From: Nomia melanderi
Taxonomy: Eukaryota; Arthropoda; Insecta; Hymenoptera; Halictidae
NCBI RefSeq assembly: GCF_051020985.1
Contig: NW_027475353.1
Location: 1-64,000 of the forward strand
Reading direction: 5' to 3'
Length of the DNA stretch: 64,000 bases
Made by a program: the position numbers and the translations under genes. Positions 41,461 through 53,516 of the stretch are shown in pieces (position 1 is the first letter of the stretch; every line of letters starts with the position of its first letter). The notes below the pieces were generated by a model, which saw only the letters and a program-made list of their open reading frames with translations, was not told the DNA's origin and searched no databases.

Positions 41461-42470
41461 TGTTCCGTCCGACGCGGAACAAAACGGAGAAAATCCTCGA
41501 AGGTTCGTTTATGATATGGACGTGCCAACAAATTTACTTCGGGATTAGCTTTTTCGAACTCAGTTTATTTATTTTAGTTACAAGGGGCAATCGCACCCTA
41601 AACCATGAGAAATCATTTAGTTAATCCGCGCATCTCAGACAATAGTTTTGGAATTTTTGTCGTTCGTACAGACAACCGACCATATCATAAACCGGGAATT
41701 CCGAAGGGTCGACGCGAACCTCGTTCGTAACGGTTCCGCTAGCCATGCGTCAACTTGGAGGAAATTTCCAAGGCATCGGCGAATCTTCGAGGATCCCTCG
41801 CACGTGGCCATTGCCCTCACCCTTGCACCAAGAGGGCTGGCCAAGGGGCGTCGTCCAAGACGCCCCCGATTTTTGGCATTATGTGCTGATTGGTATTTTC
41901 AATTTCCCAATCAGCGCACCCGACACAAAACCTGTAGGTTCGTATAAAAACACCTACAGGATCGCACTCAAAGGTTTTTCGGTCATCTCGGAATTTTCAC
42001 TCATTCAACGTTCAGTCCATCGTTCGGGACACATAAGTCGCTCAATCGTTCGGAGTGACGACACAGAGATTTTTTCTCATTATTCAACGTTCAGTCCATC
42101 GTTCGGGACACATAAGTCGCTCAATCGTTCGGAGTGACAATATCTCAGATACTTAATCGTTCGGAGTAACGAGATATCATTCATTCATTCAAACAGTAGT
42201 CAGTCCATCGTTCGGGACAACTGCAACTAGTGATCTGATCTCAACCAGTCGGAGATCAGAGTTGAATCAGTCGATTCTGAAGAAATTCGTAAATCGACGC
42301 GTCGCGAGTATTAACGAGACCTAAAGTTAAAGCTGGGATTTACAACCCCAGCCGAGGAATTTAATCCGCGTTAGTAATCGTGTACGTGCGACGTCGCATT
42401 TTTCGGTATCTCGAGCCGGATCTACTACGCAACATTTGTTGGTCCTTCGAGCCGGATCTGTGACGGTACA
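41461..42470 (+). mobile_element. Solo LTR of the BEL element, with 5-bp target duplication
   Basis: A 1010-bp LTR homologous to 13858-14876 and 20535-21528, beginning TGTTCCGTCC and ending GACGGTACA. CTGTA precedes it (41456-41460) and follows it (42471-42475): a perfect 5-bp target-site duplication, which fixes the LTR ends. Solo LTRs arise by recombination between the two LTRs of one insertion. The host sequence is SatA on both sides. The copy contains small deletions that break the LTR ORFs seen elsewhere. Confidence 0.95.
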
Positions 42471-45400
42471 CTGTACAAAACTATATAAAATTATATAAAA
42501 ACTATATATAACTCTATAAAACTTTATAAAACTATATAAAACTAACAAAACTATATAAAACTATATTAAACTCTATAAAACTATATAACACTATATAAAA
42601 CTAGATCAAACTATATAAAACTATATAAAACTAACAAAACTATTTAAAACTATATAAAACTATATAAAACTATATAAAACTCTATAAAACTATATAAAAC
42701 TATATAAAACTAACAAAACTATATAAAACAATGTAAAATTATATAAAACTATATAAAACTATATAAAGCTATTAAAGCTATGTAAAACTATATAATAGTA
42801 TATAATAACTGTATAAAACTATATAGAACCATATAAAACTATATAAAACTATAGAAAACTATATAAAGCTATATAAATCTATGTAGAACTTTATAAAAGT
42901 ATATAAGACTATATAAAACTATACAAAACTATATAAAACTATATAAAAATATATAAAACAATACAAAACTAACAAAACTATATAAAACTATATAAAACTA
43001 TATAAAACTATATAAAACTATATAAAACTATATAAAACTATATAAAACTATATAAAACTATACAAAACTAACAAAACTATATAAAACTATATAAAATTCC
43101 ATAAAACTATATAAAACTAACAAAACTATATACAACTATAAAAACGATATAAAACTAATAAAACTATATAAAACTATATAACACTATATTAAACTATATA
43201 AAACTATATAACACTATATAAAACTATATAAAACTGTATAAAACTAACAAAACTATATAAAACTATACAAAACTCTATAAAACTATATAAAACTGTATAA
43301 AACAATGTAAAATTATATCAAACTACATAAAACTATATAAAACTATATAAAACTATACAAAACTAACAAAACTATATACAACTATATAAAACTAACAAAA
43401 CTATAAAAAACTATATAAAACTAACAAAACTATATAAATCTATATAAAACCATATAAAAACCATATAAAACTGTACAAAACTATATAAAATTATATAAAA
43501 CTATATATAACTCTATAAAACTATATAAAACTATATAAAACTAAAAAAACTATATTAAACTATATAAAACTATATAAAACCATTTAAAACCATATAAAAC
43601 CATATAAAACTATATAGAACTTATAAAACTGTGAGAAACTATATAAAACTAATATAACTGTATAAAACTATATGAAGCTATATAAAACTATATAAAACTA
43701 TATAAAACTATATAGAACTATATAAAACTATTTAAAACTGTATAAAACTCTATAAAACTGTATAATATATATAAAACTATATAAAACCATATAAAACTAT
43801 ATAAAACCATATAAAACTATATAAAACTGTATAATACTATATAAAACTAAAAAAACTATGTGAATCTAAATAAAACTATATAAAACAGTACAAAACTATA
43901 TAAAACTACATAAAACTAGATAAAATTATATAAAACTATATAATACTAAAAAAACTATGTGAATCTATATAAAACTATGAAAAACAATATAAAAATATAT
44001 AAAACTATATAAAGCTATATACAATTCTAAAAAATTATATAGAACTATATTAAACTATTCAAAACTGTATAAATCCATATAAAACTATATAAAACTATAT
44101 AAAACTACATAAAATTATATAAAACTATACAAAACTATATAAAACTATATAAAACTATATAAAATTTTTTAAACTAATAAAACTATATAAAACTATAGAA
44201 AACTATATAAAACAAATAAAACTATATAAAACTAATCTAACTGTATAAAACTATATGAAGCTATATAATACTATATAAAACTATATAAAATTATATAAAA
44301 CCAAAAAAACTAAAAAAACTATATGAATTCATATAAAACCAATGAATCTATATAAAACTATATGGAACTATATAAAACTATTTAAAACAGAATAAAACTA
44401 TATAAAACTATATAAAACTATATAAAACTATATAAAACTGTATAAATCTACATACAACTATATAAAACTATATAAAACTATATAAAACTATATAAAACTA
44501 ACAGAACTATATAAAACTATTTAAAACTATATAAAACGATATAAAACTAATAAAACGATATAAAAATATATAACAGTATGTAAAACTATATAAAAGTATA
44601 TAAAACTATATAACACTAACAAAACTATATAAACCTGTATAAAACTCTATAGAACTATATAAATCTATATAAAACTATATAAAACTATATAAAACTATAT
44701 AAAACTATATAAAACTATATAAAACTATATAAAACTATATAAAACTATATAAAACTATATAAAACTATATAAAACTATACGAAACAAACAAAACTATATG
44801 AAACTCTATAAAACTATATAAAAGTATCAAAACTATATAAAACTATATAAAACTCTATAAAACTATATAACACTATATAAAAGTATATAAAACTATATAA
44901 AACTATATAAAACTATATAAAGCTAACAAAACTATATAAAACTATATAAAACTATATAAAAATATGTAAAACTAACAAAACTATATAAAACTATATATAA
45001 CTTTATAAAACTCTATAAAACTTTATAAAACTATATAAAACTATATAAAACTACATAAAACTATATAAAACTATATAAAACTATATAAACCTGTACAAAA
45101 CTTTATAAAACCATATAAAAATATATAAAACTATATAAAACTATATAAAACTATATAAAACTGTATAAAACTATATAAAACATATAAAACAAATAAAACT
45201 ATATAAAACTATATAAAACTATATAAAACGATATAAAACTATATAAAACTATATGAAACTAATAAAACTATATAAAACGATATAAAACTATATAAAAGTA
45301 TATGAAACTAATAAAACTATGTGAAACTATATAGATCTATATAAAACTATATAAAATTAATGAAACTAATAAAAATATACAAAGCTATATAAAACTATAT

Positions 45401-46346
45401 AAAACTATATAGAACTAATAAAACTGTATAAAAATATATAATACTATATAAAACTGTATAAAACTATATAAAACTATATAAAACAAATAAAACTATATAA
45501 AACTATATAAAACTATATAAAACGATATAAAACTATATAAAACTATATGAAACTAATAAAACAATATAAAACGATATAAAACTATATAAAAGTATATAAA
45601 CCTATATAAAGCCAACAAAACCATATAAAATTATATTAAACTATATAAACCTATATAAATCTAATAAAATTATATAAAACTATATAGTACTATATAAAAC
45701 TATATAAAACTATATAAAACGAACAAAACTATATAAAATTATATAAATCTAACAAAACTATATAAAACCATATAAAACCATATAAAACTGTATAAAACTA
45801 ACAAAACTATATAAAACTACATAAAACTCTATAAAACTATATGAAACTATATAAAACTGTTTAAAACTATATAAAACTATATAAAACTATATAAAACTAT
45901 GTAAAACTATATAAAACTATATAAAACTAATAAAATTATGTGAAACTATATAGATCTATATAAAACTATATCAAACTATTGAAACTATACAAAACTATAT
46001 AAAACTAATGAAACTATACAAAACAAGAAAAAACTAATAAAACTATATAGAATTATGTAAAACTATATAAAACTATATAAAACTGTATAAAACTATATAA
46101 TACTATATAAAACTAATAAAACTATACAAAACTATATAAAACTAATAAAAGTATAAAAAACTATACAATACTAATAAAACTATATAAAAATATATAATAC
46201 TATATGAAACTATATGAAAATATATAAAACTATATGAAAGGATATAAAACTGTATAAAACTATATAAATCTATATAGATCTATATGAAACTATATAAAAC
46301 TATATAAAACCGCATAAAACTTATAAAACTATATAAAATTATATAA
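42471..46346 (+). repeat. SatA 10-bp satellite block 3
   Basis: Same polarity as block 2; CTATATAAAA with CTAACAAAA, CTAATAAAA and CCATATAAAA variants. The last few hundred bases carry more 9-bp CTAATAAAA units and more substitutions. The block ends at AAAACGAATACACTTCG, where U2Sat begins. No genes are seen. Confidence 0.93.
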
Positions 46347-47410
46347 AACGAATACACTTCGATCTGAGCTATACGGTCGAGCAGCGATCGGGATTAGGGT
46401 TATTCGAGTACACTTTTTTCTTAGCCATAAGGCCGTGAAGCGATCTGGATTTGGGTTACGCGAGTACACCTTGATTTTAGCCATAAGGCCGAGAAGCGTT
46501 CTGGATGTGTTATGCGAGTACACTCTTATCTTAGCCATAAGGCCGAGAAGAGACCTGGATTTGGCTTATTCGAGTGCACTATAAATCTTAGCCATGAGGC
46601 CGAGAAGAGATCTGGATATGGGCTCTTCGAGTACACCATGATCTTAGCCATATGGCCGAGAAGCGATCTGGAAGCGGGTTATTCCAGTACACATCGATCT
46701 GAGCAATAAGGCCGAGAAGATATCTGGAAGTGTGTTATGCGAATACACTTTGTTCTTAGCCATAAGGCCGAGAAGTGATCTGGATTTCGGTTGTTCGAAT
46801 ACACTTTGTTCTTAGCCAGAATGCCGAGAAGCGATATCGGACGAGTGTTGTGCGAGAACACTTTGATCTTAACCGTAAGGCCGAGAAGCGATCTGGATTT
46901 GGATTATGCGAGAACACTTTGATCATAGCCACCAGGCCGAGAAGCGATCTGGATCGGGCTTATGCGTGTACACTTTTGTCTTAGCCATAATGCCGAGAAG
47001 CGATCTGGATTTGGGTTGTTCGAGTACACTTTGATCAAAGCCATAAGGCCGAGAAGCGATCTGGATGAGTGTTATGCGAGTACACTTTTATCATTGCCAC
47101 AAGGCCGATAAGCGACCTGGATTTGGGTGATTCGAGTACAATTTGATGTTAGCCATAAGGCTGATGAGCGATCTGGCTGGGGTTATTTGAGTACACTTTG
47201 ATCTTAGCCATACGGCCGACAAGCGGCCTGGATTAGGGTTATTGGAGTACACGCTAATCTTAGGCATGAGGCCGAGGAGCGACCTAGATTTGGTTTATTC
47301 GAGCACACTTGGATCTTAGCCATAAGGCCGAGAAGCGAACTGGATGTCTGATATGCGTGTACACTTTGATCTTAGCCATAAGGCCGAGAAGCGATCTGTA
47401 TGTGTGTTAT
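46347..47410 (-). repeat. U2Sat 56-bp satellite block 2
   Basis: About 19 monomers in the same antisense orientation as the main block, with both tail subtypes mixed. The left edge joins SatA directly with no inverted cap. The right edge stops inside a monomer after GTGTGTTAT, where the 3' end of retroelement A begins. Monomers here are rather diverged, for example GATCGGGATTAGGG. Confidence 0.92.
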
Positions 47411-47434
47411 AAGGCGTTTATTTCAAAACATGTT

Positions 47435-47463
47435 CCCCCGGCCTTACATGCTTCGGCCGGGGG
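47435..47463 (-). other. 3'-terminal hairpin of element A
   Basis: Perfect 9-bp arms CCCCCGGCC (47435-47443) and GGCCGGGGG (47455-47463) with an 11-nt loop. Element B has the same hairpin at 55534-55562 with one arm base pair changed from G-C to A-T on both sides. It lies just inside the 3' end, the position used by R2-type proteins to recognise their RNA template. Confidence 0.8.
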
Positions 47464-47483
47464 TGGATAAATAGTAGCTCCTT

Positions 47484-47853
47484 TATGGCGAAGGCTAATT
47501 AATATATTAATTTTAGTTATAATAAAAGTTATCTAGAACCGCCTAGTTGCGGGCTTGGCTATATCGCATATAGATACATACAAGTAGATAGCTGAGTATG
47601 CAAATAAACATAAATTGAAATAAAAGAATGCGTTAAAATAATAAATATATAAATATATACATATAGATTAAGATTAGCGAATACAATAGAAATAACATCA
47701 ATAAATAAATAAATAAATAAATAAAATGAAAGATAAGTAATGATAAATAAATAAGATCGAGGGATAGGTATGTACACTCAGGGTTGAGTATGTACATAAA
47801 TTATAATTCTTTAGCCAGTTTCGGGTCATTAAGATGCCCGAGCCTTCGCCGTA
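47484..47853 (-). other. Long-range inverted repeat in the 3' UTR
   Basis: TATGGCGAAGGCT (47484-47496) can pair with AGCCTTCGCCGTA (47841-47853), with one mismatch that would be a wobble in one RNA strand. The intervening 344 nt is A+T-rich. Element B keeps the pair perfectly over 12 bp. Confidence 0.65.
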
Positions 47854-48153
47854 GAAACTAACGCAAAGCAGAATAATATAACTTAAAGGAATAATACAAA
47901 AACAAGACAAAAATAAGAATAAAAGTATTAATACATAAATTAAATAGTCACAAAATAAATTATAAAATATAAATAAATATATACAATTCGCTAACTATTA
48001 GTGACAATATTTTGGTTAAACTGGGGCGCATGCGCATTAGTGCAGGTTCAGATAGATGGTAAGCAGCGTGTTGCAGCAGGCGATAGGAGTGAGCCAGGTT
48101 TAAAACCAAAATACATAAGTATTACATAAATAAATAAATAAATGTGTATAACT

Positions 48154-48850
48154 GAATAAATGAATAAATGAATAAACGAATAAACGAATAAACGAATAAA
48201 CGAATAAACGAATAAACGAATAAACGAATAAACGAATAAACGAATAAACGAATAAACGAATAAACGAATAAACGAATAAACGAATAAACGAATAAACGAA
48301 TAAACGAATAAACGAATAAACGAATAAACGAATAAATGAATAAATGAATAAATGAATAAATGAATAAATGAATAAATGAATAAATGAATAAATGAATAAA
48401 TGAATAAATGAATAAATGAATAAATGAATAAATGAATAAATGAATAAATGAATAAATGAATAAATGAATAAATGAATAAATGAATAAATGAATAAATGAA
48501 TAAATGAATAAATGAATAAATGAATAAATGAATAAATGAATAAATGAATAAATGAATAAATGAATAAATGAATAAATGAATAAATGAATAAATGAATTAA
48601 TGAATAAATGAATAAATGAATAAATGAATAAATGAATAAATGAATAAATGAATAAATGAATAAATGAATAAATGAATAAATGAATAAATGAATAAATGAA
48701 TAAATGAATAAATGAATAAATGAATAAATGAATAAATGAATAAATGAATAAATGAATAAATGAATAAATGAATAAATGAATAAATGAATAAATGAATAAA
48801 TGAATAAATGAATAAATGAATAAATGAATAAATGAATAAATGAATATATG
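48154..48850. repeat. 8-bp microsatellite, AAATGAAT / AAACGAAT
   Basis: About 85 near-perfect 8-bp copies. The first block (about 48171-48330, roughly 20 copies) is the CG form, TAAACGAA. The second (about 48331-48845, roughly 64 copies) is the TG form, AAATGAAT. It sits in the 3' UTR of element A and is flanked by shorter AAAT runs. The long minus-strand reading frame across it (FIYSFIHL repeats) is an artefact of the repeat. Confidence 0.95.
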
Positions 48851-49581
48851 AATAAATAAATAAATAAATAAATAAATAAATAGATAGATAGTTAAATAAA
48901 TAGAGAAATAAATAAATAAATAAATACATAAATAAAGAAATATATAAATAGCTAAAACAATGGACAAATAGGTGGATAAATAAATATGTAAATAGCTAAA
49001 ACAATAAATAAGTAAATAATAAAAAATAGCTAAAACAATGGACAAATAGGTGGATAAATAAATATGTAAATAGTTAAAACAATAAATAAGTAAATAATAA
49101 TAAATAGATAAATAAATTGGCAAACACCTGGCTGTTACAGCTGTGGAAAGATAACTGTGCCATAATATGAAATGAATAGAAAGAGTACGAAAGTTGATAG
49201 ATTAAAAAGAACCAGTGTCCCATCACTAGTAAAATAAGAAAACTAAAGATTGATAAAAAGCGGTTAAGTAATGTCAAAAGTCGATAAATAAGACAGAAGA
49301 AAAGTAGTAGTTTAATTAAAACAAATAATAATAGATAGCATAAAAAAGACAGAAGCAAGAATTAAAATAGATAGTTAAAAGATTAAGAGGGATAGTTGAA
49401 AATATTAAAAGCAAAGTGCATAAGTATAGGTTGTTAGTTAAAATTCCATAGTTATTAAAATAATAAAATATAGCGCACAGACACTTGGTTAATGGTTAGG
49501 TATCAACTTTTGTACTTACCCTATCGCTGCCTCCGTCTGCTGCTCCTCTACCTAAGTCGGGGGAGTTGACCCCCGCAGTTC

Positions 49582-50555
49582 CTAAATGGGTCGGCCTGGA
49601 TCAGGGGCCGGGACATCCTCGGTGAGGGCCTCGCGATACTGGCGAACTCCCGAGACGTGCTCCACGTAGATATCCCGGCTCCACCGGACAATATCCGACA
49701 CAATGAGCCGGCGCATCAGAGATGCGTACCGATTACCGATACGCAAAATCTTCAACATCGACTCATTGGCCGGATCCCAGGAGCCGAGGGCACCGACGAC
49801 GATCGCGGAGACCGCCACCCGATAACCGCGCCCTCCGAGAACGACGGCCAGGGGCTTATACTTCTGTATCTTTCGCGCCCTGGCCTCCTCGAATGAAATA
49901 TATTCGTTCTCGAAGGGCACGGTAACATCGACGATGACGATGCTCCTTTAGGGCTCGTGCCTGACAACGATGTCAGGCCTAAGAGCCCCCAGATCCCCGT
50001 CGATGCCCTCGACCGTCCGGTTAACCCTTAATTCCCCTGGGAGCCGGCAGGCCTTAGCGATGCGGGAAACCACCGCATCGTGGCGAAGTTGCCAGGCCGC
50101 CGAATGCAGACGACAGTGTCAAAGGACGTGGGGAAGGGATTCGAGCTCCGCCCCACAGCGCCGGCAACGCTTATCACCCTCACCCCAGCGTCTTGCCCCG
50201 TTAAGAGGCAAGACGTCAAGGCGAGCTCGGTGAATGAAGCGCCAATCGGCGAAGCGGGTGAAGTTGCCGCCGCGGAGGAAGTGGTTTGAAGCACCACTCC
50301 GCGACGACACCCCGACCACCTTCCCCTGGTCCTTCTTACGCTGAAGGCGTTGGTGGTAATATTCTACCACTGCCATCCGCAATCGGCGGATTATCTGGCC
50401 CCTCGCCACGGGCGGGACAATGGTCTCCCGAACGCGAGAACCCCTGAGCGTAATCGCGATCTCAGATCTCGCCTCGTTCCACTGCCAACGCAATCCGAGC
50501 AGGTCCCGACTCCTGCGTGCCGCGTTCCGTGCCCTCGACCACAGCGAAGAAATGT
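49582..50555 (-). pseudogene. Element A: CCHC knuckle and restriction-like endonuclease (C-terminus)
   Basis: Minus-strand frame with a knuckle of the C-X2-C-X8-H-X4-C type (50113-50166; CRRCGAELESLPHVL then HC) and the endonuclease motifs RPDIVV and VDVTVP, the catalytic-core signatures of R2-type enzymes that nick the target DNA. Two in-frame stops break it: TGA at 50119-50121 inside the knuckle, between its histidine and last cysteine, and TAA at 49948-49950 between the two endonuclease acidic motifs. The frame continues after each stop to 49582. The link to the upstream RT segment is lost by a frameshift at a 15-C run (50556-50570). Confidence 0.85.
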
Positions 50556-50570
50556 CCCCCCCCCCCCCCC

Positions 50571-52191
50571 GACCCTGGCGAAGTACCCTTCCAGCGAACC
50601 AGAGAGGTACTCGGCCAGGTCATTGTTCGACGGGTTGGTATGGCCGATTTTCCTGGCTACAGCCTCGCGCAGCGAGTTCCAGGCCAACTCCCTGACCACC
50701 GCATCATCCGCCGTCAAAAGACGGAACGCATGAGCGATGGTCAGGACGTCGGCCATGTCAGCAAGCGGAAGCAGTCCATATCCCCCCCTACTGGGTGGGA
50801 GGTAGACTACTTCCGCTCTGGCCCGCTGCGGGAGGTTGAGCCAGGACTTGGCCATACGTCGAATCTCTTTGTCGACAGTAATTAAGGGACGTTTCTCCGC
50901 GTGGGCTCCCCGCAGGTAGAAGTCGAGGCGTGGCAGTATAAAAGCTGCCACGGTCTCGGCCTTCTGCCACGGGGCCAAAAGGGAACGGTCGACGGCCTGC
51001 AGGTCCTGGACCAGCTCTTCGATCGTCAACAGTGGGGTTTAACGGACCTGAAACCCGGTGGGAACGCCCAAGTGTTCGTAGGGCTCACCGGCTGCCAGGG
51101 CGCGCATTTCCTGACCCTGGATGGTGAAGCGAGTGGCACGGATCCCGCGCGGCCCCCTACCACGATGGTGGAGGGTCGCGCATTTTGCGGGATTAAACCG
51201 CAATCCGATGCCACTCGCCGCAGCACCCACTGCCTTTAGCAGCGTTTCCATACCCACCGGGGTGTCGGCGATCAACGCGAGATCGTCCGCGTACGCCAGG
51301 ACACTGTGCCGATGGCCATGCAGCGTGTAACCCGCCGAGGTCCCGGTAGCTGCGCGCAGCACCGGTTCCAGGGCGAGGTTAAACGCCACAGGGCTCATCA
51401 GACAGCCCTGGCGCACCCCGGAGAGGATGGGAACGGGGTCGGTAAACCCGTCGGCTGTCAGCACCCGTGTGGTGCAACCGTGGTACATACACTTCAGAAT
51501 ATTCTGAAGAGTAGAGGGAACCCCGGCCTCCACGAAGGATTGGTAGATGGAGGCGTGGGGGACCGAGCCGAACGCGTTCGCCAGGTCCAGCCACGCCACC
51601 ACTGCCTGATGCCCCCACCTGCGAGCGTCTGTAAGGGCCCCCTGCAGCACGAAGTTATGTTCATAACACCCCTCGTGCGGCAGGAAGCCCTTTTGCGCGG
51701 GACTTAGGCGCTTGTTCTGGACCGACCACGCGACGAGACGGTCAGCTAGAACAGCGGCGAAGAGCTTCGGGGTCGTGTCAGACATGGCCAGCGGTCGCCA
51801 GTTTTGACAGGTCGTCGCGATCGCCCTTTTTGTGCACAAGCACAGTGTTGGAAATTTTCCAACACGAGGGGACCGACTCCAGACGAAGACACAAATTGAA
51901 CAAAGAGGTCAGCAAATGTGACCCCGGATCTGCCCTTTTTAGATCATTGTAAGTTAGACCGTCGGGACCGGGCGCAGAGTTTGTCATACGCCTGATCCGA
52001 CGATCTACCTCACTCATTTCCAAGAGCTTCACCAAGGCCACATTGCTGGCCACGTCTGGAGCCTCGATGGAAGGCGGGGGAGGCCTAGCTCCCAGGTTCC
52101 CCGCGGGTAAGTACATGTTGAGGAAGTACTCATGTACCCTGTCCTTAGGCACTTTGCAGTGCAAGGACGGGCCCAAAGGGAGCCGGGGCAC
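50571..52191 (-). pseudogene. Element A: reverse transcriptase and thumb region
   Basis: Non-LTR RT. The N-terminal part (52191-51806) has SAPGPDGLTYNDLK and HKKGDRDDLS. After a one-base frameshift at an A-run (plus-strand T-run 51802-51805) come NWRPLAMSDTTPKLFA, LPHEGCYEHNFVL, a motif-A aspartate (AWLDLANAFG) and catalytic YADD (51282-51293). An in-frame TAA (51039-51041) follows HLGVPTGF, then the thumb/linker continues (LLAPWQKAETVAAFILPRLDF) to the 15-C run. NWRP...EGCYEHN and HLG are typical of the R2/NeSL group rather than of L1 or Jockey. It would copy element RNA from the nicked target. It is inactive as it stands. Confidence 0.9.
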
Positions 52192-53516
52192 TACGTGGGA
52201 CGCTCGAGAGTAGCGAAAGGCTAAACGATGTTACGCTACTCACCGAGGGCGCCCCGGAGTACCCTGCTCCAGGCCGATGCGCGTTATTGTGCGCGGCGCT
52301 GTTGTTGTTGTTGCTGCTGCTGCTGCTGCCCGGTGGCGGCCGGGCGGGGGACTTTTCTCGCGGTGGTAGAGGAGGCGTCGTCGTCCTTTTCTCTGTCGGC
52401 AGCGGCTGCGCCTCCTCTTCGGACGACGAGCTCGACGACAGGATCCCGCGGTGGTGGCGTCGGCGGGATCCAGCGGCAATTCGCCACGGCTCCGGTGATG
52501 ATTCCGGGGTTGCGGCTGCCCCGACCGGCTGCGGCACCTCCACCTCTTCGATGGGCGGGAGGAGCGGGGCCGCTGGAGATGGTGGTAGCGGCCTGGCCAC
52601 CATCGCTTCTCCTACAATAGGCAGGGTGGTCATTATCGGCCCCTCGCTGCAGGTGGTGGTAACGGTGGAGGTGCACAACGTCACCATACTCGCCGATGTT
52701 ACCGGTAACGGAGCCCCCTGCACGCCGCGGATGGTCGGCGGCGTCCTGGGGCTCCGGTGCTTCCTCGGTGGGGGGCTGCGTTTTGGTGGTGGTGGTGATG
52801 GCCCGGGCGGTATAATAGTGGCCCGGGTTGCTGTACGCAGCCCCCTTTCCGGCGCGACGTCTATCGGCGAGGGAGGTGACGTGTGGGAAGGGGTGCCCGC
52901 TGTGACGGCGGCGTATGATGGCGAAGCTGCTGTCCTTACCCCCGAGGGTTTCCTTTGGGCGGCCCGAGGTGGTGATGGGCCGCTGGAGGGACCCTTCCCT
53001 TGAGCCACCGCCCTTGGAGATGGAGTTTGGGCGGTGGGTGTCCCTCCTAATCTCGGGGGCGTTCTTCTGGCTCTGGTCGGAGCCGCTACCGTCCCCCGGG
53101 TGGTGGTGGTGGTGGTTCTTCTGCCCACCTCCACCGGGGCGATGGCACCCCTCGTACCCCGTGTCACCCGCCCTTGGGTGGTGGTGGGCGGGGTCTTGAC
53201 GGGCGGGGTCCTCGCTGGAGGGGTGCCAGTCGACCCCCTGGTAGCGGGGGCCGTTCTTCTGCCCGGTGGGGTGAGCCTCGTTGTGGTAGCGGCTGAGAGA
53301 CCGGAGCCCCTCCCGGTAGCAGGCGCCCTTGCAGCCGGCGGCGATGTCCTAGGAGCAGCCGACCCCGATCGCCGCGGCGGGCTGCCGCTCTTATTGACCG
53401 GTAGCGTCCCCTTGGGTTTGGTGTAGATTGGTTGTGGGGCGAGGAGGCGGGGGCGCGGGCCTGGCGCTGTTGTTCGGCCCAATGGTGATGGTTAGCGTGG
53501 GAGTGCTGGACCGGCT
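52192..53516 (-). pseudogene. Element A: proline/serine-rich linker region
   Basis: GC-rich low-complexity minus-strand frame (53482-52145), rich in P, R, T, S and A, with a poly-S/poly-N stretch from a (CAR)n-like tract at about 52300-52330. It joins the zinc-finger part and the RT in other R2-type elements, where this region is poorly conserved. It is in a different frame from both the upstream zinc-finger segment and the downstream RT segment, implying at least two indels whose exact positions cannot be fixed by eye. Plus-strand ORFs here are shadows of the biased composition. Confidence 0.6.

Larger units (their letters stand above)
47411..49581 (-). other. 3' UTR of element A
   Basis: Region between the endonuclease stop and the 3' end. 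It contains AATAAA (minus strand, 47417-47422), a terminal hairpin, a long-range inverted repeat, many AAAT-type simple repeats, an 8-bp microsatellite and a GCGCATGCGC palindrome. Blocks of homology to 55507-56815 (hairpin, GCCTTCGCC block, GGGCGCATGCGC block, GAACCAG...CATCACTA block) occur in the same order. It is A+T-rich, in sharp contrast to the GC-rich coding part. Confidence 0.75.

Noticed and set aside
48122..49123. Long minus-strand ORF with FIYSFIHL repeats
   Set aside because: It is a stop-free frame across an 8-bp microsatellite and AAAT runs; no domain and no codon signal.
49657..49925. Plus-strand ORFs opposite the endonuclease
   Set aside because: The minus strand has clear R2-type endonuclease motifs; the plus-strand frames have none.
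52240..53426. Plus-strand ORFs in the GC-rich part of element A
   Set aside because: Shadows of the biased proline/arginine-rich minus-strand reading frame.
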